From NCBI GenBank assembly GCA_016716635.1, contig JADJVZ010000013.1, forward strand, positions 310,001-374,000: DNA of 64,000 bases. The letters are read 5' to 3'. The notes below the pieces were generated by a model. That model saw nothing but the letters and a program-made list of their open reading frames with translations, was not told the DNA's origin and ran no database searches. The DNA is from Micropruina sp. (GTDB lineage: Bacteria > Actinomycetota > Actinomycetes > Propionibacteriales > Propionibacteriaceae). Below are positions 8,571 through 17,296 of this stretch, in pieces. The number at the start of each line of letters is the position of its first letter. The first letter of the stretch is position 1. A program made the position numbers and the translations under genes.

Positions 8571-8905
8571 GGACACCTATACATCTCGATGGAATACGCG
8601 ACGGCAGTGCACCTGTGCGCTTGCGGCTGCAAGTCCAAGGTGGTCACGCCCCTAGGAGTGGCCGACTGGCAACTGATCTTCGATGGCACGGTAACCCTGC
8701 GGCCCTCTATTGGAAACGGTCAATCCCCTGCCGTTCTCACTACTTCATTCGCAGTGACCGGATCGAGTGGATGCACCCGGTCTCCGCGGCGGACAGCCTC
8801 CTCGCAAGCAGCAAGGATCAGGCGGCCCTCCGGACCAAGGCATCCAAGATCATCGAGAGCCCATGGTGGTGGGGCAAATTCCTTCGGGGGCCCCGCGGCA
8901 GTTGA
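8571..8905 (+). pseudogene. Second partial copy of the DUF6527-type gene, frameshifted
   Basis: Codons ~21 to the end of the DUF6527-type gene, repeated downstream of the IS1634-family element. One T is missing relative to the left copy (GTCAATCCCC at about 8720-8729 against GTCAATTCCCC at about 6745-6755). Translation therefore leaves the DUF6527 frame after the SIGNGQ codons. The copy lacks the gene's own start and is a by-product of the IS insertion. Confidence 0.88.
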
Positions 8906-8920
8906 GCGCTTCAAACTGAC
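8571..8920. repeat. Long direct repeat (right copy) flanking the IS1634-family element
   Basis: Right partner of 6596-6946, 350 bp with one deleted base. It ends at AACTGAC, after which the DNA differs from the left copy. Its right flank (8921 onward) represents the sequence that originally followed the DUF6527-type gene. Confidence 0.93.
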
Positions 8921-9136
8921 GTCAGGAAATCGATGGCTGAGAAGCGTCGTCAGTTCAGTGCCACCCAGCCGTGCGGCCCGCTTCCTGGTCTGCGAAGGGG
9001 TCTCCGGCGAGGCACAATGCCCAGGTCGCAGGCGCGTGGTGTCGTTGTCGGCGGCATCGAGCTGTACGCTGTCGTCCGCGTAGAACACAACGTTGACCAG
9101 CCTGTCGCTGATGCGCTCGGTAACGTCGATCAGGGT
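8921..9136. other. Unassigned stretch between the IS1634 repeat and the NTPase gene
   Basis: No gene can be assigned. The minus-strand frame of the NTPase gene stays open past its TAG stop (9137-9139) through this stretch (DVTERISDRLVNVVFYADD...) and on into the antisense of the DUF6527 copy. A plus-strand 83-codon frame starting MAEKRRQFSATQ (8933) also crosses it. Neither looks conserved to me. The minus frame could be a lost C-terminal extension of the NTPase. Confidence 0.3.
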
Positions 9137-11038
9137 CTAATCGGCCGAAGAACGGGGCTCCACATGCACCGATGCGGCACCTGAAGGACCGTCCTCGTGC
9201 GTTGTGACTTCGTTTCTGGCGATGAAACCGAGGGAGTTACGCACTAGTTCGAGGCATTCCTCCCAAATTCGGAAACCCACATTTGCGTCACCCCCCGCAA
9301 CTCTTATTTCGAGAGGAACTGGATTCCGCCTATTGCGCAGGCGACAAACCATCCAAGCGATCCGCACCGCTTCACGGGGGCGACCCTTTGACATCTCGTG
9401 AATTTGATTAATGATGTCCTCCCGCAAACCAACTATAAGACAGTTCAGCAGCCAACTCATTTCGGTCTTGGTCCAGGGAGGAATTTCGACGACTTCGTCA
9501 AAAGTTGAGTCAAGCACTCCTAAGGTTGCAATATCCCCTCGATTTCGATAGCGCTGAGCTGCCTGTGAGGATATGGACATGACCGCTGAGACACCCCTGA
9601 CAAGGAAGAATGGTTTGATCTCGTTCAGAGCCTCGTCGAGGGTTGCGGAACCTACATCCGTGACGTCGTAGCGATCCAACTCGTCAACAATTATCAACAG
9701 TCGCTTCCTACTAGACGACAAATAGCTGTCCACCAGTCTCTCAAACGTGGCGTACACATCACCTACCTCGACCGGACGCCCACGACGTGAGCGACGGGAC
9801 AATAAGTTGGCACCTACCTGTGCGCCCGCCGTGAAGGCTAGCTGCATTCCCGCCTCTTGTACCTTTTCATCGTCGAAGCGGAGATTGGCAAGTACGTCCC
9901 GAGCGAGCGCCCGGGTGTGAGCAGGCCCCGTGCCCTCGACGTGGAGCCAGAGGGCAAAGAGGACGCTGACAGTGACTAGAAGGACCCCAGCAGCCACGAC
10001 GAAGAACGCCTCGACTGGCGCCAGGGCCAGAGCGTCCCACGTAAGCCCCAACGCCTCAAGCCCGGTCGGCCTTGGGCTGAGGGCGAGAGCGTTCACATAA
10101 CTCCTCGTTCCCCCCAACAGCACCGTGACGACAAGCATTATTAGGGCTATCGCGGCCGCGACTCTGGCCCGGGTAGCTAGCCGCTCCATTTGAGAAGGGC
10201 GGTATGGCCCGGCTAAACGATCGGCCACAGCGGCAAGTAGGAACTTGGCCAAGTCTGCACGAGCATGCGGTGACGGGAGCCGAAGGAAAATTATCTCGCC
10301 GATCTGCGGTTGAAAACGGCGGAGGTACTCAAGCGCGAAGGTCTTTCCCGCACCGCGTGATCCGCTCACGCCCAGCACGAGACCGGGTCGATCGATGACC
10401 CGGTCTCGGATATCAGTAAGCGCGTTGGTGCGAAGTAGGGTTGATTTGAGTTCGCGTAGCTGCGGCTTCATTTGAGCTGATATTTTGTCGTGAGCATCTG
10501 CGCGATAAAGTCCGGCATTTAGTGCTGCAGAGAGACCCATTGTAAGGAGCACCTGGAAGTCACCTGAGCCGATTCGGCCCCGACGGAGTCTGGATTGCGT
10601 CCACCGTGGACACCAATCGGCCCACAGCCATCCTCGGGCGGCTCTCCAGAGGGCGTCGAAGATACCAAACAGAGAAATGAGAATCACAAACGCCCACGGG
10701 ATTCCCGACACTATTGAAGTGCCTGCTGCTAAATTCAGAACTGCGGTCATCAGGACCAACACCCACGCGAATGGGCAAACCAAATTGCGGGCGACTTCTC
10801 GTCGATATTCGATCTCGGTTTCCTGCAATGTGGTTGTTCGGAACTCCGTAACCTTGCTCGCTGTGGCACGGGCGACTCTTTGTCGGCTGTTGGATCCAAG
10901 AGACCTGAGTATCTCGGCATACTCGGGCCGAAGTAGCCGCAAGTATGCGACAAGCCAGACATTAGTCCAGGATAAGTAACGCACGGACCTCAAAAGGAAC
11001 TCCCCGATTTCAACACAAACCCGAACCAAGATGTTCAA
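9137..11038 (-). CDS. Membrane-anchored P-loop NTPase (KAP/AAA-like), function unknown
   Basis: A 633-aa protein with a Walker A motif GVSGSRGAGKTFAL (about residues 221-235) and a Walker B motif LLIIVDELDRYD (about 445-456). The VDELDR form is typical of KAP-type and related NTPases with membrane insertions. Hydrophobic segments lie at about 86-130 (two helices before the NTPase domain) and about 290-390 (two or more helices inserted between Walker A and Walker B). The C-terminal part (EIPPWTKTEMSWLLNCLIVGL...KGRPREAVRIAW) resembles the helical lid of such ATPases. Codon use is visibly less GC-biased than gyrA, suggesting transfer. It sits alone at the edge of the mobile-element cluster beside the E1-like remnant, a setting common for defence genes. 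No substrate can be proposed. Confidence 0.75.
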   Translation of the reverse strand: MNILVRVCVEIGEFLLRSVRYLSWTNVWLVAYLRLLRPEYAEILRSLGSNSRQRVARATASKVTEFRTTTLQETEIEYRREVARNLVCPFAWVLVLMTAVLNLAAGTSIVSGIPWAFVILISLFGIFDALWRAARGWLWADWCPRWTQSRLRRGRIGSGDFQVLLTMGLSAALNAGLYRADAHDKISAQMKPQLRELKSTLLRTNALTDIRDRVIDRPGLVLGVSGSRGAGKTFALEYLRRFQPQIGEIIFLRLPSPHARADLAKFLLAAVADRLAGPYRPSQMERLATRARVAAAIALIMLVVTVLLGGTRSYVNALALSPRPTGLEALGLTWDALALAPVEAFFVVAAGVLLVTVSVLFALWLHVEGTGPAHTRALARDVLANLRFDDEKVQEAGMQLAFTAGAQVGANLLSRRSRRGRPVEVGDVYATFERLVDSYLSSSRKRLLIIVDELDRYDVTDVGSATLDEALNEIKPFFLVRGVSAVMSISSQAAQRYRNRGDIATLGVLDSTFDEVVEIPPWTKTEMSWLLNCLIVGLREDIINQIHEMSKGRPREAVRIAWMVCRLRNRRNPVPLEIRVAGGDANVGFRIWEECLELVRNSLGFIARNEVTTHEDGPSGAASVHVEPRSSAD

Positions 11039-11445
11039 AGTAGGCTATACGACCCCGGAGTAGACTCTTCCGGTTTGGACCGACCGTCTTTGTCATACTA
11101 GGGCTCGAAGTCAGCCGGAGCTGGCCTGGTGGGGAGGCGACCTTCTATGCCCTCAGTTATCGGGCTACAAAGGGCCACGTGCCGCTTGGTGTACCCCGAC
11201 GGCAGCTGCCTCGCGGGTCACTCCCCGGGCTGCCAGCACCATAACCCTGATCGTGACGAGCAAGAGTTGGGGGTCACTCATTGAGGACGGCCAGGGACCA
11301 GCACCAGCCGGCCCAAGATGTCTGCGTCACCAGAGACGGTGTTCAGGGCAATGGATCAATTGAGGATCTGAGGGTGTCACCTGATGTGATGGCGAACCCG
11401 GCTACCCAGTGAATCAGTGATCCTCCACCCGACTAACCTTGCTGC
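11039..11445. other. Intergenic region, nothing recognised
   Basis: About 400 bp between the divergent NTPase gene and the proline-rich membrane protein gene. No convincing ORF, RNA gene or repeat was seen. It should contain the two divergent promoters, but no clear -35/-10 pair stands out. Confidence 0.4.
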
Positions 11446-12543
11446 GTGGGCGAATCAAATGAGGGCATCGGGCCGGAGGGGCCTCCGGCTGACGCGCCGG
11501 GTTTCCGGCCACCTTCGGGGTATGGCCCGGAAGGTGGCACGTCGTCCGAGCCGACCGGAATCCCTGCTGGAATCCAGCCCGCGGCGCCCGGTCAGTATCC
11601 ACCGGCGCAGTACCCATCTGCTCAGTACCCACAAGCTCAAAACCCGCCAGCGACCTACGCCCAAGCGCCGTTCTCACCGGGGCCTTACCCCCCGAGGTCG
11701 TTTTCGTCGGGTCCTTACACGTCGTGGACGAACCCGCCGGCGCCTCAACCCTCGAAGATGACCCCCCTCAGGCTGGGGATCGGCGCAGGCGTGGTGGTTG
11801 CGGTGGTGGTGGTCCTGGCGTTGATTGGCCAGGCTGCGGCGCGTCCGACACCGAGACCCACCTTCAGCTGGCCCTCCGGGTGGCCGACATCGACGAGGAC
11901 CGCGGGGCCCTCAACGGGTCCTTCGGCTTCGCCGAGGGTGTCCTCCCCGACGCCGTCCCAGTCGACACCGAACATCGCCCCGGTCATCAGTGGCTGGAAG
12001 GTCGCCTACAGCCGCAAGGACGCCGCCGCCTACGACTACCCGGCAACCTCTTGGCGGTACAGCGAAACCATGCTGTCGGGCTACGAGGCGGACGCGGGCA
12101 TCCTGGTGATCCGGCACGCGGTGGCCGACCTCAGGCCCGCCCAATGCTCGGGGAAGGCCGCGACCCTAGCCAGCATCGGCATCGTCACGACGCCGGCGAA
12201 GAACTCTGGGGATGCCAACCTCGAGGCCCCCGCCCTCGCGGAGAAGTGGGCGCGCGCCCGCAACACCGACAGCGACGGCACCGTGCACCCCGTCCCCAGC
12301 GCCGTGACCCGCCAGATCACCAGCCTCGATGGCGTCGAGATCGCGGTGGCATCGTTGACCTTCACCCCTGACGTCTTCGACGCCTACGAATGCCCAAGCC
12401 CCACTGTGCGCTTCACGGCGGCGGTCAAACCTCTGGGTTCTGGTGCCTTCCTGATGATGGTCATCAACAGCGGCGAAGGGGTCAGCGGCAGCCTGGAACA
12501 GGCGGACGAGGACAACGTCATCAAGTCCATTCGGCCCGCGTGA
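11446..12543 (+). CDS. Proline-rich single-pass membrane protein, extracytoplasmic domain of unknown function
   Basis: 365 aa. The first ~105 residues are Pro/Gln/Tyr/Ser-rich with imperfect YPPAQ/YPSAQ/YPQAQ repeats. One strongly hydrophobic segment (LGIGAGVVVAVVVVLALIGQAAA, about 109-132) is followed by a Ser/Thr/Pro-rich stalk, then a ~190-aa folded domain beginning ISGWKVAYSRKDAAAYDYP with two cysteines (RPAQC and YECPSP). The topology is cytoplasmic proline-rich tail, membrane, extracellular domain. Its overall design resembles the protein at 63278-64000, which may be a distant relative. The gene is monocistronic and ends convergently 25 bp from the serine hydrolase. The start is GTG with no strong ribosome site, so the exact N-terminus is uncertain. 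No function is known. Confidence 0.78.
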   Translation: MGESNEGIGPEGPPADAPGFRPPSGYGPEGGTSSEPTGIPAGIQPAAPGQYPPAQYPSAQYPQAQNPPATYAQAPFSPGPYPPRSFSSGPYTSWTNPPAPQPSKMTPLRLGIGAGVVVAVVVVLALIGQAAARPTPRPTFSWPSGWPTSTRTAGPSTGPSASPRVSSPTPSQSTPNIAPVISGWKVAYSRKDAAAYDYPATSWRYSETMLSGYEADAGILVIRHAVADLRPAQCSGKAATLASIGIVTTPAKNSGDANLEAPALAEKWARARNTDSDGTVHPVPSAVTRQITSLDGVEIAVASLTFTPDVFDAYECPSPTVRFTAAVKPLGSGAFLMMVINSGEGVSGSLEQADEDNVIKSIRPA

Positions 12544-12568
12544 GGCGAGCCCGGATTCCCCCGGGACC

Positions 12569-14167
12569 TCAGCGGGTGAAGGTGCCCAGGCCGTGGGCCT
12601 CCATCAGTTCGAGGACGAGCGTCGACCCACTGAACGTGGCCTTGCCAACCGTGCCGGGGGTGGCGTTCTCGTTGGAGGGGGCGTAGGTGAAGACGTCGCC
12701 GTCCCAGTGCTTGAGGGGCCAGACAACGGCGGCCGGCCCGACCACCAGTTCGAGGTGGTCGCCGACAACCGTGACCTTCGCCGGACCGTAGTAGGCGTTG
12801 TTGTACGTCCCGGCGTAGTCGCCGAGGGGCTTGGCTGCAGCCGGGTTGGTGGGCGCCGGTTTGCCGGCGAGCTCGCCGACGGGGGCCATCAGGGGGGCGA
12901 AGCCGCCTTTGTAGAGCGTGGACCAGTCCTGGCGGAGGGTCCCGAACTGGGCGAGGTCCATGAACTCGGCGGTGATGGTTTCGGGCAGGCCTACCGGTGA
13001 CCCGTTGGTGAGGACGACGATGCCAAGCCCTTGGCTGGGGAGCATGGTGAACGCGGTCCCGGCACCGAGCGCGAAGGCGCCGGAGTGGCTGAGGGAGGTC
13101 AACCCCCCGGCGGTGATGCCGACGTTGAAGCCGTAGCCGACCATGCCCGAGCGGGCGTCCGCACTCTTGGCGGGCTTGCTGGCGAACTGTCCGGTGATCG
13201 CGGGCACCAGCGCTTCCTTGGCGATGAGGGGCTTACCGTCGTGGGTGCCGCCGGCCAGGACGAGCTTCATCCAGGCCGCCATGTCGATCACGCTCGAGCT
13301 CACCCCTCCCGCGGCGGACTGCGCGTCCGGCTGCCGCTGCTGGGTGGTGACCTGCCACGCCCCGTCCTTCAGGACGTGACCGACCGCGCGGTCGTCCCGA
13401 ACGGCGAAGTCGGCGTAGCGGGAGCTGGTCGAGGTCATGCCGAGGGGCTGGTAGAGGTCGCGTTCCGACAGGGACGCCCAGTCGAGTCCGGCGGCCTTGG
13501 CCACCGACTCGGCGGCCGCGGTGAGGCCGAAGTTTGTGTAGTCGTCGGCGGCGCGAAACTCCGCGAGCGGGGCCAACCGAAGGCGATTGAGCACCTCAGC
13601 GCGGTCGTAGCCGAGGTCTTCGAGTTCGTCGCCGGCGTGGTTGGGGAGCCCGGAGCGGTGGGTGTACATGTCGGCGATCGTGACGTGCTGGGTGACCCAC
13701 GGGTCTGCGAGGGCAAAGTCCGGCAGGTTCTTGATGAGCGGGGTGTCCCAGGCGACCGTCCCCTTGCCGACCTCGGCGGCGATGACGGTGGCGCCGACCG
13801 ACTTCGACACCGACGCCAGCTGGAACACGGTGTTGGGGTCGACGGACGCCTTCGTCTCCAGGCTGCGGACGCCATAACCCTCCGCGAACACCGTCTTGCC
13901 TTGATAGACCACCGCGACCGCCAGCCCCGGGACGCCGGTGTCGGCCATCAGCTTCTTGATGGACGCAGGCAGCCCCTTAACCGCTGCGTCGACCCGCTCC
14001 TGGGTGACGGACCCGACCGCGTCGCTGCCTGGGTTCCCGTTGCCGCCGGGGTTGGACGACGGAGTCGGGGTCGGCGTGGGGGTGCAGGCGGCGACTCCGA
14101 CGCTGGTCAAGGCGAGGACCATCGCCGAGGTGATGGCGGTGAGCGTCCGAATCCGGAATGGGGGCAT
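12569..14167 (-). CDS. Secreted lipoprotein serine hydrolase (beta-lactamase/PBP4-like) with DUF3471-type C-terminus
   Basis: A member of the class C beta-lactamase/DD-peptidase-like serine hydrolase family, which acts outside the membrane on cell-wall peptides, esters or related substrates; the precise substrate is unknown. The start at 14167 is chosen because AGGAG lies 7 nt upstream; an in-frame ATG at 14221 has no site. The N-terminus is a signal peptide ending in lipobox GVAAC, then a Pro/Thr-rich linker. Catalytic motifs are SVSK (SxxK, Ser nucleophile), YTN (YxN) and HSG near the C-terminal end of the hydrolase domain. The last ~100 residues (GDYAGTYNNAYYGPAKVTVVGD) form a small DUF3471-like beta domain. 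Confidence 0.9.
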   Translation of the reverse strand: MPPFRIRTLTAITSAMVLALTSVGVAACTPTPTPTPSSNPGGNGNPGSDAVGSVTQERVDAAVKGLPASIKKLMADTGVPGLAVAVVYQGKTVFAEGYGVRSLETKASVDPNTVFQLASVSKSVGATVIAAEVGKGTVAWDTPLIKNLPDFALADPWVTQHVTIADMYTHRSGLPNHAGDELEDLGYDRAEVLNRLRLAPLAEFRAADDYTNFGLTAAAESVAKAAGLDWASLSERDLYQPLGMTSTSSRYADFAVRDDRAVGHVLKDGAWQVTTQQRQPDAQSAAGGVSSSVIDMAAWMKLVLAGGTHDGKPLIAKEALVPAITGQFASKPAKSADARSGMVGYGFNVGITAGGLTSLSHSGAFALGAGTAFTMLPSQGLGIVVLTNGSPVGLPETITAEFMDLAQFGTLRQDWSTLYKGGFAPLMAPVGELAGKPAPTNPAAAKPLGDYAGTYNNAYYGPAKVTVVGDHLELVVGPAAVVWPLKHWDGDVFTYAPSNENATPGTVGKATFSGSTLVLELMEAHGLGTFTR

Positions 14168-14389
14168 TCCAATCACTCCTGACAAGGGTGGATGCAACCC
14201 GACCGGCTCGCACGCCTTCAATCTTGCAGACCCTGGGTCAACGGGGAACCCAAATCAGGGAGGCACTAGTGCTGCCTCGACATGGTGTTAAGGCCCGCTC
14301 GTCATCGGTCAGGACCAGTTCGGTCTTTGGGACGTCCTCTACTCGGTATGCCCAACTATGCAATTCATCCACGAATTCAAGGCGCGACA

Positions 14390-15331
14390 CTAGTTGGGAA
14401 CTGAGAATTCAATCCTTCCCTTGTTGTCAATAGTTCCGACGAACCCTGACAAGGGCGAACCCGTGCAATGCGGCGCCTGGACTGCGACGGCGTAATACCC
14501 TTCACCCAAACTGTCTATTGCGGGGGTGTAATATATGGTACGCGAAAGGGCCGAGTTGTAGGCGTCAGCCAATCGGACAATCATGGTGTCGGAACCGATC
14601 TGCCTCGCCCGGATGGAAACAATGGCGCCCTTTGTGTCACAAGCTCGTCCCGTTACCCAGGCGACACTCAGGTGTGCTTGGCCGCCCGCAGTCGAGCCGG
14701 AGCTCTCCGGCCCCCCGGGAAGGGTGGTGGACGCCCCTCCTGAGAGCCCAGTTCTTAAGTCTGTGACAATTACCTGATAGACGCCCCCCTCCCCACTCGG
14801 TACGGAATAAGTGAATTCCATCTCCGGTTGCGAAGTGAGGATTTCCGCGGTCTTGGTGAATTCGGAGCCATCGGGTGCACGGAGACTCATCTGGATGATA
14901 GAAATACCAAGACCACTCAAATGTACGTTCAAGTATCTATTCGAATCCGCAGTTGCAAGGCTTCCGACGTGAATTATCGGCGGATTGGGCGGGAGCCTCA
15001 AAACGTTGGGGTGAGTGCCGTTGTCAATCTCGGGAAAGGACATTCTCACCGACCCGGGATCCATGGGTGCTGGATCAGCTACTCCTGTGCTGGCAGTGCC
15101 ACGAGGCGTTTCCGTGCCTTGGCCGGATGGGGGCGAGCTCTGGGACTTCTGCTCGGCAGAGACGGTCGCGGTGCTTGACGTGGCGGGCGAAATCGACTCA
15201 GACGGCTTCCATGGCCGCCAATCGGCCAGCCCAGACCAGTCAATGGGTAGGCCAACCAACTTGCCGATGATGCCGGCAACGATCGCAAGGCTCACCCACA
15301 AAAGGATCTGGCCAATCGTTCGTGATTTCAT
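14390..15331 (-). CDS. Membrane-anchored surface protein of unknown function
   Basis: 313 aa, not recognised. The N-terminus (TIGQILLWVSLAIVAGIIGKLVG, residues 4-27) is a single membrane anchor. It is followed by a Ser/Thr/Pro-rich stalk (about 45-90) and an extracytoplasmic part with beta-sandwich-like sequence (YLNVHLSGLGISIIQMSLRAPDGSEF...YSVPSGEGGVYQVIVTDL), possibly two domains. The two cysteines (RACDTKG, APHCTG) could form a disulphide. An ATG directly after GGAGGTGGCGG sets the start. The gene is flanked by the divergent decayed region on one side and the serine hydrolase upstream region on the other; nothing links it to a pathway. Confidence 0.7.
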   Translation of the reverse strand: MKSRTIGQILLWVSLAIVAGIIGKLVGLPIDWSGLADWRPWKPSESISPATSSTATVSAEQKSQSSPPSGQGTETPRGTASTGVADPAPMDPGSVRMSFPEIDNGTHPNVLRLPPNPPIIHVGSLATADSNRYLNVHLSGLGISIIQMSLRAPDGSEFTKTAEILTSQPEMEFTYSVPSGEGGVYQVIVTDLRTGLSGGASTTLPGGPESSGSTAGGQAHLSVAWVTGRACDTKGAIVSIRARQIGSDTMIVRLADAYNSALSRTIYYTPAIDSLGEGYYAVAVQAPHCTGSPLSGFVGTIDNKGRIEFSVPN

Positions 15332-15664
15332 CCGCCACCTCCGATCAAGGCATCACCAGATGTCGAAGTGTACTTAACTGGGCGCGAGTTAAGGGCGATG
15401 CAGCGAAGTCCATCTGGGTTCCGCTGCATGAATGACCGGACTGGTCGCCCCCTTCATTCGTCGGGGTGACAGCGGAACTGGCCTTTGGGGGTAGCCGGAC
15501 TCTTGCGCTCCGGCACAACTTGTCGTGGAGGTCCTGAGTCTCACCCGGCCGACACCGAACGCCTGCCGCTGGGTCTCGACGGAATCGAAATCCCCCGCCT
15601 CTGCGTGGCCCTCGACGTGACCTACCCTTCCTAGTTCAGCCCGATACTTTCCATGTCGGGCGTG
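15332..15664. other. Intergenic stretch without a recognisable gene
   Basis: About 330 bp between the surface protein gene and a decayed gene fragment. No open frame with protein-like character was identified; it is likely part of the same decayed region. Confidence 0.35.
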
Positions 15665-15927
15665 GTTCCGGCCGCGCTTCTTGCGATTAGACGTCGAATT
15701 ACGGATCGTCATCCGAGCCCAGAAGGGCTTTGCGGAGATGACTGGTTCGGGAGAGGCTCGTGCCAGGGCGGATTCGATGTCCACGGTATCCCGGCCCATC
15801 GTTGTCAGGATCTTGTCGGCCTCCGGACAAGCATCGTCCGAGTTGTGTCCGGTCGCGGTGAACATGAGGCAGATCAGGCCGGCATCGGTTCCAAACTCAC
15901 TTCCGGCGGAGGTGTCCTTCGTCCTGT
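15665..15927 (-). pseudogene. C-terminal fragment of a pRiA4b ORF-3-family gene
   Basis: The minus strand encodes EFGTDAGLICLMFTATGHNSDD...VDIESALARAS, matching the C-terminal region of the intact protein at 41577-43082 (EFETDAGLICLLFAATGRDWDD...ADMELALARGS). After about 15752 the homology moves to another frame (RTSHLRKALLGSDDDP) and then meets stop codons. The fragment is thus a decayed paralogue with at least one frameshift and two stops, missing its first ~400 codons. Confidence 0.82.
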
Positions 15928-16204
15928 ATGACGGCCAAGGGTCTAGTCGTAAGGGTCACTGGGGTGTTCCCGCAAGCGATCGTGCAGTCCTGTCCGGGGG
16001 ACTTAAGACGGCGGACGCTCAGCGTAGGTGGCGTTGGTGCCTTTAGCGTGGCCTATGAGTGGGGATCGAGGGCGTTCACCCGGCCATCCACGGACGGCCG
16101 CAGTGAGCTAGGCAGGAGCCGAGTGCTTACGCATGATCGACCAAGCCGCAGGCGGACCCGCAGCATCCCAACTCGCAGAGTGAGGTGAGCGAACCACGGC
16201 CTCC

Positions 16205-16668
16205 GGATGAGGCGGGAAGACTCCACCGGCACAACACGGGGGCTTCACGCCGGGTTCGATCCCTATCTCACGCTGTTCAGCCTGCACTGGCTGTTCGAGT
16301 TCGAACTGGCGACGATGTGGGTGCCCCTGACGATCCTCGCGCTCATCCTTGGGGCGTCGTTGGTGGTCGACCGCTTCTGGTGCCGGTACCTCTGCCCGCT
16401 GGGCGCCACCTTCGCCATCGTCGGGCATCTCAGCGTGTTCCGGATCCGGCGCTCGAAGAACGCGTGCACCGACTGCACGTTGTGCGATCGTCCATGCCCG
16501 GTGGGCATCGGGCCGAGCAAAGCGGCGCCGCTGGCCAGCACTGACTGCATCCGTTGCCTCGACTGTGTCGCAGCCTGCCCGGTCAAGGGCGCCCTGAAGT
16601 TGGACGGTCCCGTGGTTCTCGGTATGCCGCTCCGCAAGGACGTAAAGGTGGCGGGCGTCCGGACCTGA
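16205..16668 (+). pseudogene. Truncated copy of the membrane 4Fe-4S protein gene
   Basis: From GFDPYLTLF onward (about 16252) this reads as a close paralogue of the C-terminal half of the gene at 26296-27228. It keeps the CRYLCPLGA motif and both ferredoxin-type clusters (CTDCTLCDRPCP and CIRCLDCVAACP). The N-terminal membrane half with the CPFGG and CGWVCPFGA motifs is missing. Immediately upstream is a near-identical copy of the 17-bp box found upstream of the intact gene. An internal deletion of ~540 bp has therefore joined the promoter region to the middle of the gene. The first ~15 codons of the present frame are not native. Confidence 0.88.
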
Positions 16669-16670
16669 CA

Positions 16671-17274
16671 TGAACGCGCGAGTGATTGTCCCGGACGGAA
16701 CCACCATCAGGCGCGGATGCCTTGGCGATGGGATCGAGCATGTCCAGATCGCGTCGGACGGGACGATCTGGGTCGGGTACTTCGATTGAATGGGGTCTTC
16801 GGCAACCTTGGGTGGGGTGGTCCTGGTCCCGAACCACTTGGATCATCGGGGCTGGTCGCTGAGTCGTGCGACTTCGAGAAGACCTGGGAGCTTGACGCGA
16901 ACGAAAGGCTCGTTGCCGACTGCTACGCGCTCAACGTCGACGATAAGTCGGTCTGGATCTGCCCCTACACCGACCTCCCCGTGATCAGCGTAAGCCACGG
17001 AAAGGCACGAGACTTCGCCCCGCCTGCGGAGGTCGGTGGCGTCCACGGACTCATCGTTGATGGTCCGACTATTGGGTTGGTCGGCTCGTACGACGACCCA
17101 TCGGCCCTGGTCACCAGCGTGCTCCTCGGTGACCGTTGAATGATCAGCGACCGAATCAAGCTGACCTTGCCGGACGGCCGTCCCTTGTCGAGGATGCGGA
17201 TTCACTGTCGCGGATCAATGGCAGACCCCTTCGACGGGCCCGACTGGTACACCTTCGACTGGAAGGATCTGTGA
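16671..17274 (+). pseudogene. Decayed gene of an unidentified family, spread over several frames
   Basis: Three consecutive plus-strand pieces look like one broken protein. 16671-16790 reads MNARVIVPDGTTIRRGCLGDGIEHVQIASDGTIWVGYFD then stops. 16782-17139 continues in another frame as GVFGNLGWGGPGPEPLGSSGLVA...LVADCYALNVDDKSVWICPYTDLPVI. 17140-17274 reads MISDRIKLTLPDGRPLSRMRIHCRG...DWYTFDWKDL and stops. I do not know a name for the family; the DGTIWVGYFD and DWYTFD pieces suggest a beta-propeller-like protein. At least two frame changes are needed to join them. Confidence 0.6.
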
Positions 17275-17296
17275 CCCGAGTCCAGCTCAAGACAAA

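Noticed and set aside
8933..9184. Small plus-strand gene starting MAEKRRQFSATQ
   Set aside because: The first dozen residues look like an IS OrfA start, but the rest does not continue as one; it overlaps the NTPase C-terminus and lacks other support.
13031..14182. Long plus-strand open frame opposite the serine hydrolase gene
   Set aside because: It lies entirely antisense to a gene with clear catalytic motifs, its product is Gly/Val/Arg-rich without domains, and open antisense frames are common at this GC content.
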